Shown here one piece after another: positions 21,801-30,100 of a DNA stretch of 64,000 nucleotides. The position numbers and the translations under genes were made by a program. Position 1 is the stretch's first letter, and the number at the start of each line of letters is the position of its first letter. Source of the DNA: Macrosoma leucophasiata (taxonomy: Eukaryota > Arthropoda > Insecta > Lepidoptera > Hedylidae); contig JAWQUS010000032.1 in NCBI GenBank assembly GCA_036365455.1, positions 13,090,001 through 13,154,000 on the forward strand, in the 5' to 3' direction. The notes below the pieces were generated by a model. It had not been told where the DNA came from and did no database searches. It was given only the letters and a program-made list of their open reading frames with translations.

Positions 21801-22673
21801 TTTTTTTTTGTTTTCAAACATAGACAATGTGTGGGTTACCATAATAATATGTGTAAAAAAGTAAATAACTACTGATGACGTAATCACCATCTTGACCCCC
21901 CGCCCCCATGTCAATCAATATAAGCAATGCAAAGCCCTCCCCCTCCCCTATACGGTGGCAGACTAAGGAGGGAGCGGCAGAGGCGGTCCGCCACGGGCCT
22001 CCGATTCTTGGAGCCTCCAAAGATCGACTGCTCGCTGGGAACCATAAAAGATTTGGCAAACTTACGGAGGGAAATGTCGTTTTTGTTTTTTTTTTGCTTG
22101 CGTGTTCCGTTCATTCGTATTTTTGAATCTATCTACCGTATCAATCGTACGGGGCACCCCATTTTGCCCGTGCTTGTGGCTACTGGGCCACCAAATGCCA
22201 AATTCCGATTCAGACCCCTGATGATCTTAGTCCGCCACTGCCTATAATGCTTACATAATACTTGAACAGCTCCTAAGCGCCCTAACGTACTAGCGGGCAG
22301 CCGCGCGCCTTGCCGCTTTTACAGTTTGTTAAGATGGCCATAATCCCAGGCATATCAAACTGTACAAACGGCTAGCCGCGCGGCTGCCCGCTCCCGCGGC
22401 TAACCGCTAGTGCGGTAGGGTGCTTATTCCTGAATCTTGTTTCAGATTGACCGTGGTGCAATAGTTGTGGTGAGATCTGTGGACTATTCGCATATATTTA
22501 GCAACATAGATATATTCGATTTCGAATTAACTAAACAAGAAGTTGATATTATAAGCAGTTTTAATCTCAATGAGAAAGTGTATCCAGCCACAGTTGTGAG
22601 CGCGGTCGTCCGACAAATAGAACAAGTGTTATATAATCCGTTGAATTTAAGTTTCTTATATACTGATATCTAA
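6853..22673 (+). CDS. Gene B: secreted AKR2E-like aldo-keto reductase, 7 exons, 339 aa
   Basis: Exons are 6853-6891, 8687-8782, 10010-10180, 18712-18828, 19518-19685, 20678-20878 and 22446-22673 (stop TAA), all GT-AG and phase 0. Exon 1 encodes a short hydrophobic start ([13 protein letters not shown]), a likely signal peptide. The (alpha/beta)8 AKR signatures follow: [21 protein letters not shown] (Asp68, Tyr73), VLTK (Lys102), LMHDP (His135), [14 protein letters not shown] (Gln195, nicotinamide contact), VGYSPLG. The family's I-P-K-S is V-V-R-S (Arg274, Ser275). This is the AKR2E type, which includes lepidopteran hemolymph 3-dehydroecdysone 3-beta-reductases; NADPH-dependent carbonyl reduction is likely and the substrate is inferred. 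An alternative upstream ATG at 6845 is in another frame. Intron 3 (8.5 kb) is expanded by a BEL/Pao insertion. AATAAA is at 22832-22837. Confidence 0.93.
7547..7852 (-). repeat. GGTAGAGCTCC family repeat, ~300 bp
   Basis: One of a dispersed family running, on the minus strand, from ACTGGTGGTAGAGCTCAGCT through CAGGTGGTAATGTACGGCCC and GGCTGCAGTCATCACTTAAC to a 'gccaatcg' end. This copy lies in intron 1 of gene B. Confidence 0.7.
8911..9070 (+). mobile_element. Helitron-like element, short
   Basis: AGTATTATAAATGCGGAAG, a (CTGT)n run and a tail ending ACAGCTAG followed by T. The 5' end is not clean. Located in intron 2 of gene B. Confidence 0.5.
9089..9370 (+). repeat. GGTAGAGCTCC family repeat
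   Basis: Near-complete forward copy (actggtggtagagctccagt ... tgcacgcttgtttgccactt) in intron 2 of gene B. A rearranged partial copy with an internal deletion lies at 8545-8650. Confidence 0.7.
9413..9965 (+). repeat. 350-bp repeat X, interrupted by a Helitron
   Basis: Starts 'cagcgtaaaagtcag' and ends 'tctttcaaggttcccgccaa'; split at 9616/9891 by the Helitron-like insert. Uninterrupted relatives lie at 46204-46548 (+) and 57636-57975 (-). Confidence 0.65.
9617..9890 (-). mobile_element. Helitron-like element, 274 bp
   Basis: On the minus strand it starts TCTATACAAATAAATAAAAT and ends ACAGCTAG after a small GC hairpin, inserted between A and T: the classical A|TC...CTRR|T arrangement. It interrupts a 350-bp repeat whose uninterrupted relative at 46204-46548 shows the empty site (aata|taac). 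It lies in intron 2 of gene B. Confidence 0.85.
10394..10656 (-). repeat. 3' LTR of the BEL/Pao element
   Basis: 263 bp, TG...CA, matching 16553-16815 with no difference seen by eye. It lies left in window coordinates because the element is inverted. The purine tract sits immediately to its right at about 10657-10666. Confidence 0.95.
10684..15474 (-). CDS. BEL/Pao gag-pol-like polyprotein, 1596 aa, lacking the RT core
   Basis: One uninterrupted minus-strand frame. In order: a Gag-related DUF1759-like domain from about residue 145 ([15 protein letters not shown]); zinc knuckles near 360-420 ([27 protein letters not shown]); an aspartic protease-like segment near 490 ([11 protein letters not shown]); the usual BEL connector ending FDLGHL near 750; then directly [11 protein letters not shown], which in complete BEL proteins follows the reverse transcriptase. 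No YVDD box or other RT motif is present. RNase H-like [17 protein letters not shown] lies near 915. The integrase has an HH-CC zinc region and catalytic D, D, E near 1295 (GLDFAGPF), 1362 (FCDNGRNF) and 1411 ([12 protein letters not shown]). The frame is otherwise open, so the loss of roughly 200 residues is in-frame. Confidence 0.92.
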   Translation of the reverse strand: MGSETNARESQNLIDLTVKRSSIKGQITKFKNFITHLNSNDSLTPIEVAELSLKIKKFESLSNRFGDLQNQIDILNSDNLIDEIDERDDFEQLFISNIALAQSLLQKYTAINRQEESLNSSQLSTIQSHQDHHQIGFKLPQIEIAKFDGSYFRWLEFRDTFLSVVHNNERIAPIHKFHYLASYLTGDAARVISNLERSSANYKNAWQLLCDRYDNKRQLINHHLNSLLNIQQINCESKSLRYLVDHVTKNLRALCTLGQPTDKWDVLIIHIMSSKLDNNTRLRWEEWRGTLKDYPDLNQFYKFLIDRADILDSTRNFSCNYKSSPSTSKVQIKYPDKQNTKSFACTDDENAKPVAAQVIRTCVICHEGHRIYDCPTFMAKSVDERISVVHKLKLCLNCLRFGHTIQKCVLGPCRICKGRHNSLIHKPIISTMNNNAASSSAVKCNHDSSDDINVNFSKENSAQVLLSTALIEVVNPHTHQSEKVRALLDCGSQSSFILQSLKDRLALPVKSDCHVNVIGIGNNHTTQVTETCAANLKSVINNFTISSNFLVLPKICGDLPKLPLEIANLKLPNDIKLADPNFYQPAPADILIGADLFWDVLGHEQHSLGPNKTKLRSSQFGWIISGPIFSNSKGKDIQSNHSTISSNAINHEDQLHQELARFWEIEEVPQRSKFSESEMACEAHFKAHTFRLNSGRFSVSLPLKESPDCLGQSYNLAKKRLQNLEKGVRKQPDVKTQYVEFMREYFDLGHLTESSKLTSVLQKGCLNLRKFKSNLPTILDSASSNSEDSLIISESTSTLGMGWNPSTDTLHFPFKVPTLTSDNKLTKRIILSSLLKIFDPLGLLSPSVVKAKIIMQQLWLKRLGWDEQIPHDIERDWNKFVKVIPTLLNLEVPRRVLCNNPVTVELHSFSDASQIAYGACVYLRSVDLENNVTVNLLCSKSKIAPIKATTIPRLELCAALLAAKLCKAVIESLRINIDSQIHWCDSSIVLGWLHYSFQDLKTFVANRVSEICELTSSSSWRYVPTSTNPADLISRGVSADQLKDLRLWWSGPTFLSEAEGTWPILNDSKINIHDLPETKNNLSMTHVMVNLKTNSPIDNAIISFKRFSNFNKLKRTFAYVLRFIHNVKRSNKKLTGSLSLDELNASFLNLCRLSQQESFSHEYNLLASNKLLSPKSTILSLTPFFSSERVIRVGGRLNASEFDFDKKHPILLHSMNHFTKILFEHEHKHKLHAGPQLLLAIIREYVWPVQGRNLARRTFHNCVRCRRLQGKTLQPMMGTLPKQRVTPSFPFKTVGLDFAGPFLIVNKRGRGSSLIKCYLCVFVCLRYKCVHLEAVSDMSKDTFIMTFNRFVSRRGKPTEVFCDNGRNFVAGSKEINQFVKVNANSLSDFASQEGIKFLFSPTYAPHFGGIFEAGVKSAKFHIKRVMGNSHLTLEELSTLFTQVEAILNSRPLCPLSSSPDDFHCLTPGHFLIGRALTATPSPNLEDCYLNNMQRHERLQQIHQHFWRRWQKEYLAELQQRHKWKTNSVCPSLGDLVLIKEDNVPPLCWKLGRIAKLYHGPQDQLPRVAEVTTPRGSAQRLPLVRLCPLPTSEELEG
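15950..16128 (-). mobile_element. Helitron-like element inside the BEL leader, 179 bp
   Basis: On the minus strand it starts TCTATAATATAAAAATAAGT and ends ...GGGCAACAGCTAG, with flanking A and T as expected. It lies between the BEL 5' LTR and the polyprotein start. Confidence 0.75.
16553..16815 (-). repeat. 5' LTR of the BEL/Pao element
   Basis: 263 bp and apparently identical to the left LTR, followed by the target duplication CTACC at 16816-16820. The leader between this LTR and the ORF start (15475-16552) holds a Helitron insertion and no other gene. Confidence 0.95.
17095..17122. repeat. Perfect 28-bp palindrome
   Basis: ACTGTATCCAGT-CTAG-ACTGGATACAGT, no mismatch and no loop, in intron 3 of gene B. 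Confidence 0.9.
17850..18165 (-). repeat. tRNA-derived SINE, family 1
   Basis: Unit from 'ataatccccaaaggggtagg' to a tRNA-like end in which the minus strand reads TAGCGGAGTGGTAGCAGGAT (A-box-like) and GTTCGATTCCCGGGTG (B-box). It lies in intron 3 of gene B. Confidence 0.7.
18236..18600 (+). repeat. 360-bp interspersed repeat
   Basis: Unit beginning near 'ttccactgctggacacgagt' and ending 'gatctacaccagtcgcgggg'. An inverted copy lies at 37490-37850 inside the hAT-like element. Both have a GC content higher than their surroundings. Confidence 0.6.
18980..19272 (-). repeat. tRNA-derived SINE, family 1
   Basis: Second copy in the same orientation (acttcacgcctggaattccc ... accactagactactttggc), in intron 4 of gene B. 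Confidence 0.7.
19723..20269. mobile_element. hAT-like non-autonomous element, TIR TAGGGATTGC
   Basis: Termini TAGGGATTGCAATCCCGC and its near complement (GCAATCCCTA) are flanked by a perfect 8-bp duplication ATCATGAT (19715-19722, 20270-20277). 547 bp, no coding frame of note. It lies in intron 5 of gene B. The 8-bp TSD and TAGGG end fit hAT. Confidence 0.85.
20925..21157. mobile_element. TIR element with tRNA-like core, copy 1
   Basis: Perfect 32-bp inverted repeats (ATATTTTATTTAACGAAAAA... at 20925-20956 and 21126-21157) enclose a tRNA-like segment at 20960-21033 on the minus strand, with paired acceptor (ACTTCAG/CTGAAGT), D stem (GCTC/GAGC) and T arm (GCGAG TTCGAGT CTCGC). The anticodon stem does not pair properly, so this is not a working tRNA. 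It lies in intron 6 of gene B. Confidence 0.75.
21345..21602 (-). repeat. GGTAGAGCTCC family repeat
   Basis: Reverse copy (ggaagtggcaaacaagcatg ... gagctctaccaccagt) in intron 6 of gene B. Confidence 0.7.
21953..22240. mobile_element. hAT-like MITE, TIR C(A/G)GTGGC(A/G)GACTAAG
   Basis: Left end CGGTGGCAGACTAAG and right end, read from the other strand, CAGTGGCGGACTAAG. This matches the common hAT terminus. A direct repeat CCTATA flanks both sides (21947-21952, 22241-22246). It lies in intron 6 of gene B. Confidence 0.7.
22275..22425. mobile_element. GC-rich TIR MITE just upstream of gene B exon 7
   Basis: About 150 bp. The ends AAGCGCCCTAACGTACTAGC and, from the other strand, AAGCACCCTACCGCACTAGC are inverted repeats; the interior repeats GCCGCGCGGC-like blocks. 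It ends 20 nt before the exon 7 acceptor (exon starts 22446). Confidence 0.7.
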
Positions 22674-23452
22674 TTACTAATTACGTTTTTAATAAGGTAA
22701 TGGTTTCTTCTTGTTTCAATGATGTGATTTCACAAAATTGCAGTAAGTTCGGCATTCAAATTGATCTAATGTATGAAATAACATAGATAAAATAATTAAC
22801 TGCATACTTACATGTAACAAAGTTTTTGGTCAATAAATACTTTTTGAAAACAAACGGTGTGGATTTTCTCGACTACGTCTGCAAAATTTAATTATCATCG
22901 AAAGGGTCCAAAAATGTAATGTCCTGTTATAAGTACTTGTTCTATAGTATACGAAATGAATCGTACCTAAGTACCTACCACCTTTAAATACACGTGCATC
23001 AAGTTTTCGAAATATCACAAAAAAAATAGGCACCTGAAGAGCACTTTTACATCGTGGACACGTAATAAAGCTACCTACAGTTAACCATTAACGATAACAC
23101 AAACAAATAATAAATTAGCCATATGTTATAAATAATATGAAAATAAAAACTAATTATTTCCAATTGAATCATGATAGAAAAAACACCTTAGTTACAGCAT
23201 ATGCAGCCATTTTTTTACTGTACTGAACAACTCGTCACACGACGCCGAGCATAAGCTCCATACATTGATTGGTACAGAATAAAATTAAAATGAGGTACAA
23301 TGTGTAACAGCTTTGAAATATTATCTAGAGAAACTAAAAAAAATGCCTCGTAAGTATTTATAATATTTTTAACTCAACTTAAAGATAAAAGCTTTTAAGT
23401 TATTTATGAAAATATGTGAAAATAGATTTAGCTGCGTCGATAATGGACACCC

Positions 23453-23517
23453 GGAGTAAAAATATATTATCTGTATTATTGGGGAACCGAATAATACAGA
23501 TAATATATTTTTGCTCC
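23453..23517. repeat. 30-bp-arm stem-loop
   Basis: GGAGTAAAAATATATTATCT... pairs with its near-exact complement ending TTGCTCC. It lies in the otherwise empty B-C spacer. Confidence 0.85.
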
Positions 23518-23913
23518 TATGTCATTGTTAATGAACTAAATAAATATTTGCATACATCATTCGTGTTCTTTTTTATGTTTTACATATTCTATGAATATTT
23601 AAAATGAACATCACCCCCACACCATCACACCATACACATCACAATTTTTTATGGATTCGAGGGATAGTTACCAAGGCGTAGCCTGTGTGCTAATATGCTT
23701 ATGTTGTAAAACGTTTACTTCACTTTGTATAGACCAGAGTCTCCGAGGAGGCTGATGTTGGTGTAAAACTACGAGTACATAAAGTTTAAGTAGGCCTTTT
23801 TTGCTTCTTTGGTAAATTATATTTTATATATGGTATAAATAATTTTAAACCTGTGGCCAACAACAACAAACGCCAACAACGATTTTGAACACAATAACAA
23901 CAGCAATAGATAG

Positions 23914-24132
23914 GTAAGTGATAACTAATCATAATTTATTCAAACCTTATTTCACATTAACTATATCAAACTATTTTAATTGCTTTTGCTATTAAAGTGT
24001 ATGATATTCATAAAACTATGATGTTAATGTGTTATTGTGATGATTATACTGTCGATAGAACATTAATAAAAGTAAGGTTTTTACTAAAATACAAAATAGT
24101 TTCAGCTTATACTTGTGAGTCGTGACTAAAAT
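23914..24132 (+). promoter_or_regulatory. Gene C upstream conserved blocks
   Basis: GATAACTAATCATAAT (23920) and GATATTCATAAAACTATG (24003). A donor-like TAG|GTAAGTG at 23914 and an acceptor TTTCAG at 24100-24105 mean the region could be a 5'-UTR intron. Confidence 0.45.
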
Positions 24133-27100
24133 ATGTGTTCCTTGATATGCATTGCCCTACTTTCTTCTTTTTTTGTGAGTATAAACCTAACGCTCTCTAC
24201 GCTAAATATTTTTTTGGTCAAACTTCATAAATAAATAAAACATAATTTACAAACAACTAAATTAGTTAGTACATATATGATTACTAGATGTTGCCCGCAG
24301 CTTCGCCCGCGTGGATGTCGTTTTATAAATAACTAAGTAGCCTATGTTCTTTCCAAAGTCAGCTCTATATCTGTACCAAATTTCATTAAAATCGGTTCAG
24401 TCATTTGGACTTGAAATGGTAACAGACAGACAGAGTTACTTTCGCATTTATAATATTAGTCGGGAAGGGATAATGTTAAATGATAATTTCGATATTTTTG
24501 AAACGTTAAAGTTTTTTAAAGTAACTGTAAACTGTTACTTGTATTGTTATTATAGAGTTAGTGTAGTTTAATAAATCTATGGTTGTTATAGGCAAAATAA
24601 GAACCAGGTGAGTATTGATTTAAGGATACAAATTAAGTTTTTAAGGGTACTCTGGGTGTATTTATTAATAATGAAAATTTATATGCGTTTCGCTTAATTT
24701 TAAATTTAATAATGAAGAAATGGAAGTAATTTTGACGAACATATAAATAAGACAGTAAAATGTGGGCGCTGGGGTGGGACAGTAGTATCCTTTCAGGTTG
24801 ATTTTTGATATATTGGGAATAGGTGTATTTTTGCGAAATCGAATCATATTTGACATACAAAGATAACTTCACCCTTATTTTCAACTTTGACTTTGTTATG
24901 TAGAAAATAGTAAATAAGTGTAACCAACAAATTGGTATACAAAATTTGTGAAGAAATGTGAAATTATTTTCCAAATAAACCAAAAAATTTTCTATATCTA
25001 TATTCCATTCAATACGCTAAGTATTTTAATATTTTTACAATATTAACCCGTCAGCTCGCGAGAACAATATGACAGTTATATTTGCTCTTCTCTTTCTTGT
25101 TCACACGCCGCCGGTTCCGCGCGGGTCTCTCGTGTCTTGACGGTTTAATCCTATATAATCTAAGGCACACTACTGTTTTGTGACTAGGTAGATTTTTAAG
25201 GCACTAAGTGACATACGACTAGTACCATCGCTCAAGCAATGATTTTTAAAATAATTACTAAATTCAAATGTATGTATATCAGATAATGAATGTAGTAATC
25301 GTTTCAGATTCATGAATTTTTAGCCTACTCAGCAGCACCTTATTATATTTTGAATGATGGCTACAAGATGCCAATCATCGGTTTGGGAACTAATGTACAG
25401 GTAAGCAAGTGAATACTAATAGAATAATTCTTTGTGTTTTCGTATACATTATGATCAATATGAGTAATAATAATCAGTGTTAAGATTTTTTTGAGAATGT
25501 CTTGTATTAATTATTTTTAGAAATTAGCAATAACTGTTATTGGTTTATTATTATGATTTATTAATTTATCAATATTTACTATTACCTACTTATTATTATC
25601 AATTGTCAATTAATAATTTCATAATTAAATATTATCTGCATGTAGTGAAAGATACGTTTTCTGGAAAATAATGTAATTTTATATGATCTATTGAAAATAA
25701 CCAGTTGAAAACATTTTGTTCGTATTAGTGTTCTTCAACGCGTTAACTGCAACATTTGATCAGAGTCTATGTACTTTAGCAAAGAGTGCCTTGGCTCTCG
25801 AAATGATAAAAAAAATATTATATTAAAATGTATCTTATATTTAAGGCGATTTGCGATATATCGTATTGAAACGATATAGCTTAGATGTTCCACAAGGGTG
25901 TATTCTTTCACCACACATCATAATTACGAGAATAATTTACAACTCTAGGTTTTTTATATAGAATTTGACACTTGCTTTTTCTAATTGGAAAAATAAACAG
26001 GTTGTCCCAGAAATCAACGATAAACAGAAAACGGGTGATAGGCCAAGTCATGATAGTATCTGATAAAGGCCTCTCAGTTAGAAAGAAATAAAGAAAGTTC
26101 TTTCTCTTTCTAATAAAGGCATCGCAGTTAAGGTCAATAAATCATTTTAGGCAGCGGTTGAACAACAAAGAAAGTATCTTTGTTATCTGATACAATTGAT
26201 CTGTATCAACTTGGTCTACTTTGCCTATTTATAAAGTTATTCATAAACGTACATTAAATACGTTTTAGCTATAGAATGCTTTGTCTTTGTCAGTTGCACT
26301 GTCAAATGTGCAGGATAGAAAAATACGAAGGAGAGATTAGCAACACTTTAGCTAAAATACGTTTATGAATAAGGGGGTTCGAATAGATTTCTATCTTAAT
26401 TAAAACAGAACTAGAATCGGTTGTGAAACCTGTGTTTAAATTTCTATGCAACTGTCATCGAAATACGCGGACTCACAGTTACATTTTAGCAGTAGGTACA
26501 ACTAAAAGGCGTAACAATGATTTTATCATGTTCTATTTCGGCTATGCTGTAATTGGTTATATACATTTTATTTGCAGTTAGGTCAGATACCTTTTGTTCG
26601 ACAAGCAACATTTTGGGCATGTTTAGCCGGATATAGGTATTTTGATACAGCAGCATTATATGCGGATGAGGCGCAAATCGGTCAGGGTTTAGCCGATGCC
26701 ATGAACGCGGGCATTGTAAAGCGAGAAGATTTATTTATACTCACAAAGGTAATTTCAATCACCTTAGCTATGACTGGATTTTACTTTTACTGTAAGTTTA
26801 TATTTTTGCTGTTTACGCAATTTTTGGCTGTTTTAACCTTCTTATTTTACGTATTATGATCATTACTATGATCAAAGACTGTACATTTTTTGTATGATGC
26901 TGCCTAATTTTGGTACAAAATATTTTTAGTTATGGAATAATAATCATGCTCGAAAACGGGTGGTGCCTGCTCTGAAGAGGTCTTTACTGAGGCTGGGTTT
27001 GGATTATGTTGATCTTTATCTCATGCACGATCCCGTTGCAGAAGACGTAAGTTATTATCATTTTTTCCTATTAAATGACAAGACAGACTCCTTAAAATGT

Positions 27101-30100
27101 GCAAAACATAAACTACAAATTAAGATTTACAGAATTGCAGCTTTCTTGCCGAACTATGATTTGGGCACTTTTTTTAATTTTCAATGTCGAAATACGAAAA
27201 ACCAAGCTTTTAATACAGTCGGGGGTCGTTCATAAATTACGTAAGAGGTTTTGAGGGCTAATTTGACCCCCTCTCCCCCTACTGTAAGACATCATAAGAT
27301 TACGACTAGTCCCCCCTGGCCCTTAATAAGAAATTTTCGTAAGAAAAGGATATATTAATAAATTATAACTCCATTTATTCTGAAAATATAATTTAGTGCA
27401 ATCTTATTACTATAAATATCATTAAGTAACTGTAATAATATTAATCTAATAAATCACAACTCTAACTATTATTCATCCACGGGCTGACTAACCAGTCTGA
27501 TATTGATTCAATTATCGGAATGACTGATTCTTTTTGATCTTCCTGAGAATCTTCCAATTTTTCAATATCAATATCTTCATTGTCGTACCATTCTACATCA
27601 TGTGTATCATTACTGTGTGATGTGAGACACAGGCTCTGCCCAGTTCGACGACGCAATTGCATCTTGTGCTGGAGTAGGATGAGATGTTGATTGTGATTTA
27701 TCAGGAATCGTCGTATGTGGAATCAGTGCGTGTGCCTTATCTCCTTCTCTAATACATAATATCACAGAGGAATCTGTCGAGTTTTTGTCCATCAAAGCAG
27801 GGGGTCCACTAGATACATTTTGCTGCAAAAAGTAATTTTGATTATAGTTTATAATAAAAAGCAAAATATGTATAACTAATAACTTTGTTTTAGTAGATTT
27901 TAACAGATAACAATTACTTAAAAATAATATTAAAACATTGGTAATGTTTTGAAAAAAGTATACAGAAATAAAGTGCCAACTAACCTGCTTAAAAAAAAAT
28001 GAGCATGTTGGTTCTTCTTTTTAGCAGCAAGCTGTTTTAAATCATTTATTTTTTGAGATACAAATTTTCCAAAACCACTGTCATCGTTTTTGAAAACTTC
28101 TTTGTTGTTTGTCCAGAATAAGTTTGACTCTTGTTGACAAACTTTTGGTGTTTTATCTGGGAAAGCTCCTACCCATGCTTTAAATAACAGTGGATGTAAA
28201 TATCCAGACATGTTAGATAAAATAATTATCATGCAATTAAATAACTTATATTATTAAGATTTCAAGTAACAGGGAAATCCCCGGTTCATGAGAACAAAAA
28301 TAGAATAATAGAAAGTCTAGAAGTACTGAGAACATAAGATTTTTGTAAGATTCAATATCAAGTTAAAGAGATGAAGTACAGATGGCGCTATTCAATAATG
28401 CCAATTTTTAGCGCGAAAGTGGGAGAATTTTCAATTTCAAATCTTACGTAATTTTAGATTATCTGCCCCCCTTACCTATAGTAAGAAGTTATAATATTCA
28501 GTCAACACCCCCCCTCCCCTAAACGCCTTACATAATTTATGAACGACCCCTCGCGAGTATAATAAATGACCAAGGAATGTCTTGTCTTGCTTAGAAATTT
28601 CATATCTTGTTGAGTATCTTGTGTGAGAGTGTATGCATACAAGTGAAGAAAATTACATCTTCTAATAGACTATGTTACCCATCTTTACATAATACCCAAT
28701 TATTTTTGTTCTAAGTTTGGCGAATTATCAACATTAATACGCACCTTTTTCAATAAGTGTTAAATTTGACATTCGAGATTTCAATTTTGTATTTTAACTC
28801 TGGTTGACGGGGAATACGAGCGCTTTCCTAATTATTTTCAAAAGCTCAAATGATATATATATACGAGTATAACGTTTTAGCTGACTCGGCGGCCTTTTTT
28901 TAATATTTGCATTTTTTTAAATATCGTTTTTAATACAAAGTTTGTCTTGACAATAAAAAGATACAAACTATACAAACATATAAAAGATTTATCCAATTTG
29001 GTGCATTCGTTTGGAAGTTATGAGCTAACAAACAGTTCGGTGATTTATTTTTATTTATATCTGTAGATTACGAAGGTGATCAAAATGGGAGAGAAAAATG
29101 AACTTTGAGTTTATGAACATCTTTCAGGATGAAGGAAATTTTATAGACATAGATTATCTGGAAGCGTGGCAGGGGATGGAAGACGCAAAAGATTTGGGTC
29201 TGACGAGATCGATTGGTGTTGCCAACTTCAATGCTTCACACATAACAAGACTTATTAACAACAGCTTTACAATACCAGCTGTTAATGAAATTGAGGTAAG
29301 ATTGTGTTTGTTTTAACTACCGTTGGTGGCCTTAGTTTGATAGTAGAGAGATATGACGCTCTATTTAGGAGAAACATATATAAGATTCACCATTCTATTT
29401 ACCTATACAAAATGTATGAACTTCCAATCCAATGAGACATCCAATCCATCCACCTTATGAAGATTGCGGATCATCTTTCTTGGTATTGCCATCTTAGAAA
29501 ATCTAGAAATGATTTGCTTGCGTTAGGAATTATTTGGTTATTTCTTACGACTACTGACGACATCATTAAATTTTGTTATTTTTTCGTTAATTCCAGTAAT
29601 GTTTACGTTAAAATAAAAACATTTTTGGTAGGTTTTCAGATAAAATTAATTGATACCTATATTGTAATATTAATCCCAAATATTTCTAGTACACGACTAA
29701 ATGGAAAGGCATTCGAAGTAAAAACACAGTTCACTTTCTTCTTCATCATCATCGTCGCCATCATGATCTTCGTCGTCATCATCATCATCATTTCAGCCAA
29801 GAAACGTTCACTGCTGAACAAATGTCTCCCCAAAGATTGCTACAATGAACGTTTATGGGCCGCCGTCATCCAGCGATTGCAATCTTCATCAGGTCGTCAG
29901 TGCATCTCGTGGGGACCTGCCTACGCTTCTTCTTTACCAATAATAAACTAATGTTATTTCAGATTAATCCAACATACACGAATGTTAAGCTGGTTTCTTA
30001 CTGCCAAAGTTTGAATATCACAGTCATAGGTTACAGTCCACTTGGTTTCCTAGTACCACGTTTCACTACGGACCCACCTCCTCCAAGGTTCAACGATCCG

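Larger units (their letters stand above)
22674..24132. other. B-C spacer
   Basis: AT-rich spacer with the gene B polyadenylation signal (22832-22837), one stem-loop (23453-23517) and the conserved upstream blocks of gene C. No other gene seen. Confidence 0.5.

Noticed and set aside
21927..22247. Overlapping frames on both strands at 21.9-22.2 kb
   Set aside because: They lie inside a GC-rich hAT-like MITE and are by-products of its composition.
24633..24983. 116-codon minus-strand frame in gene C intron 1
   Set aside because: Low-complexity AT-rich translation without motifs or a plausible splice partner; likely chance.
29457..29951. 164-codon + frame in gene C intron 5
   Set aside because: Runs through an ATC-rich simple repeat and a repeat shared with gene D intron 5; no protein family recognised.
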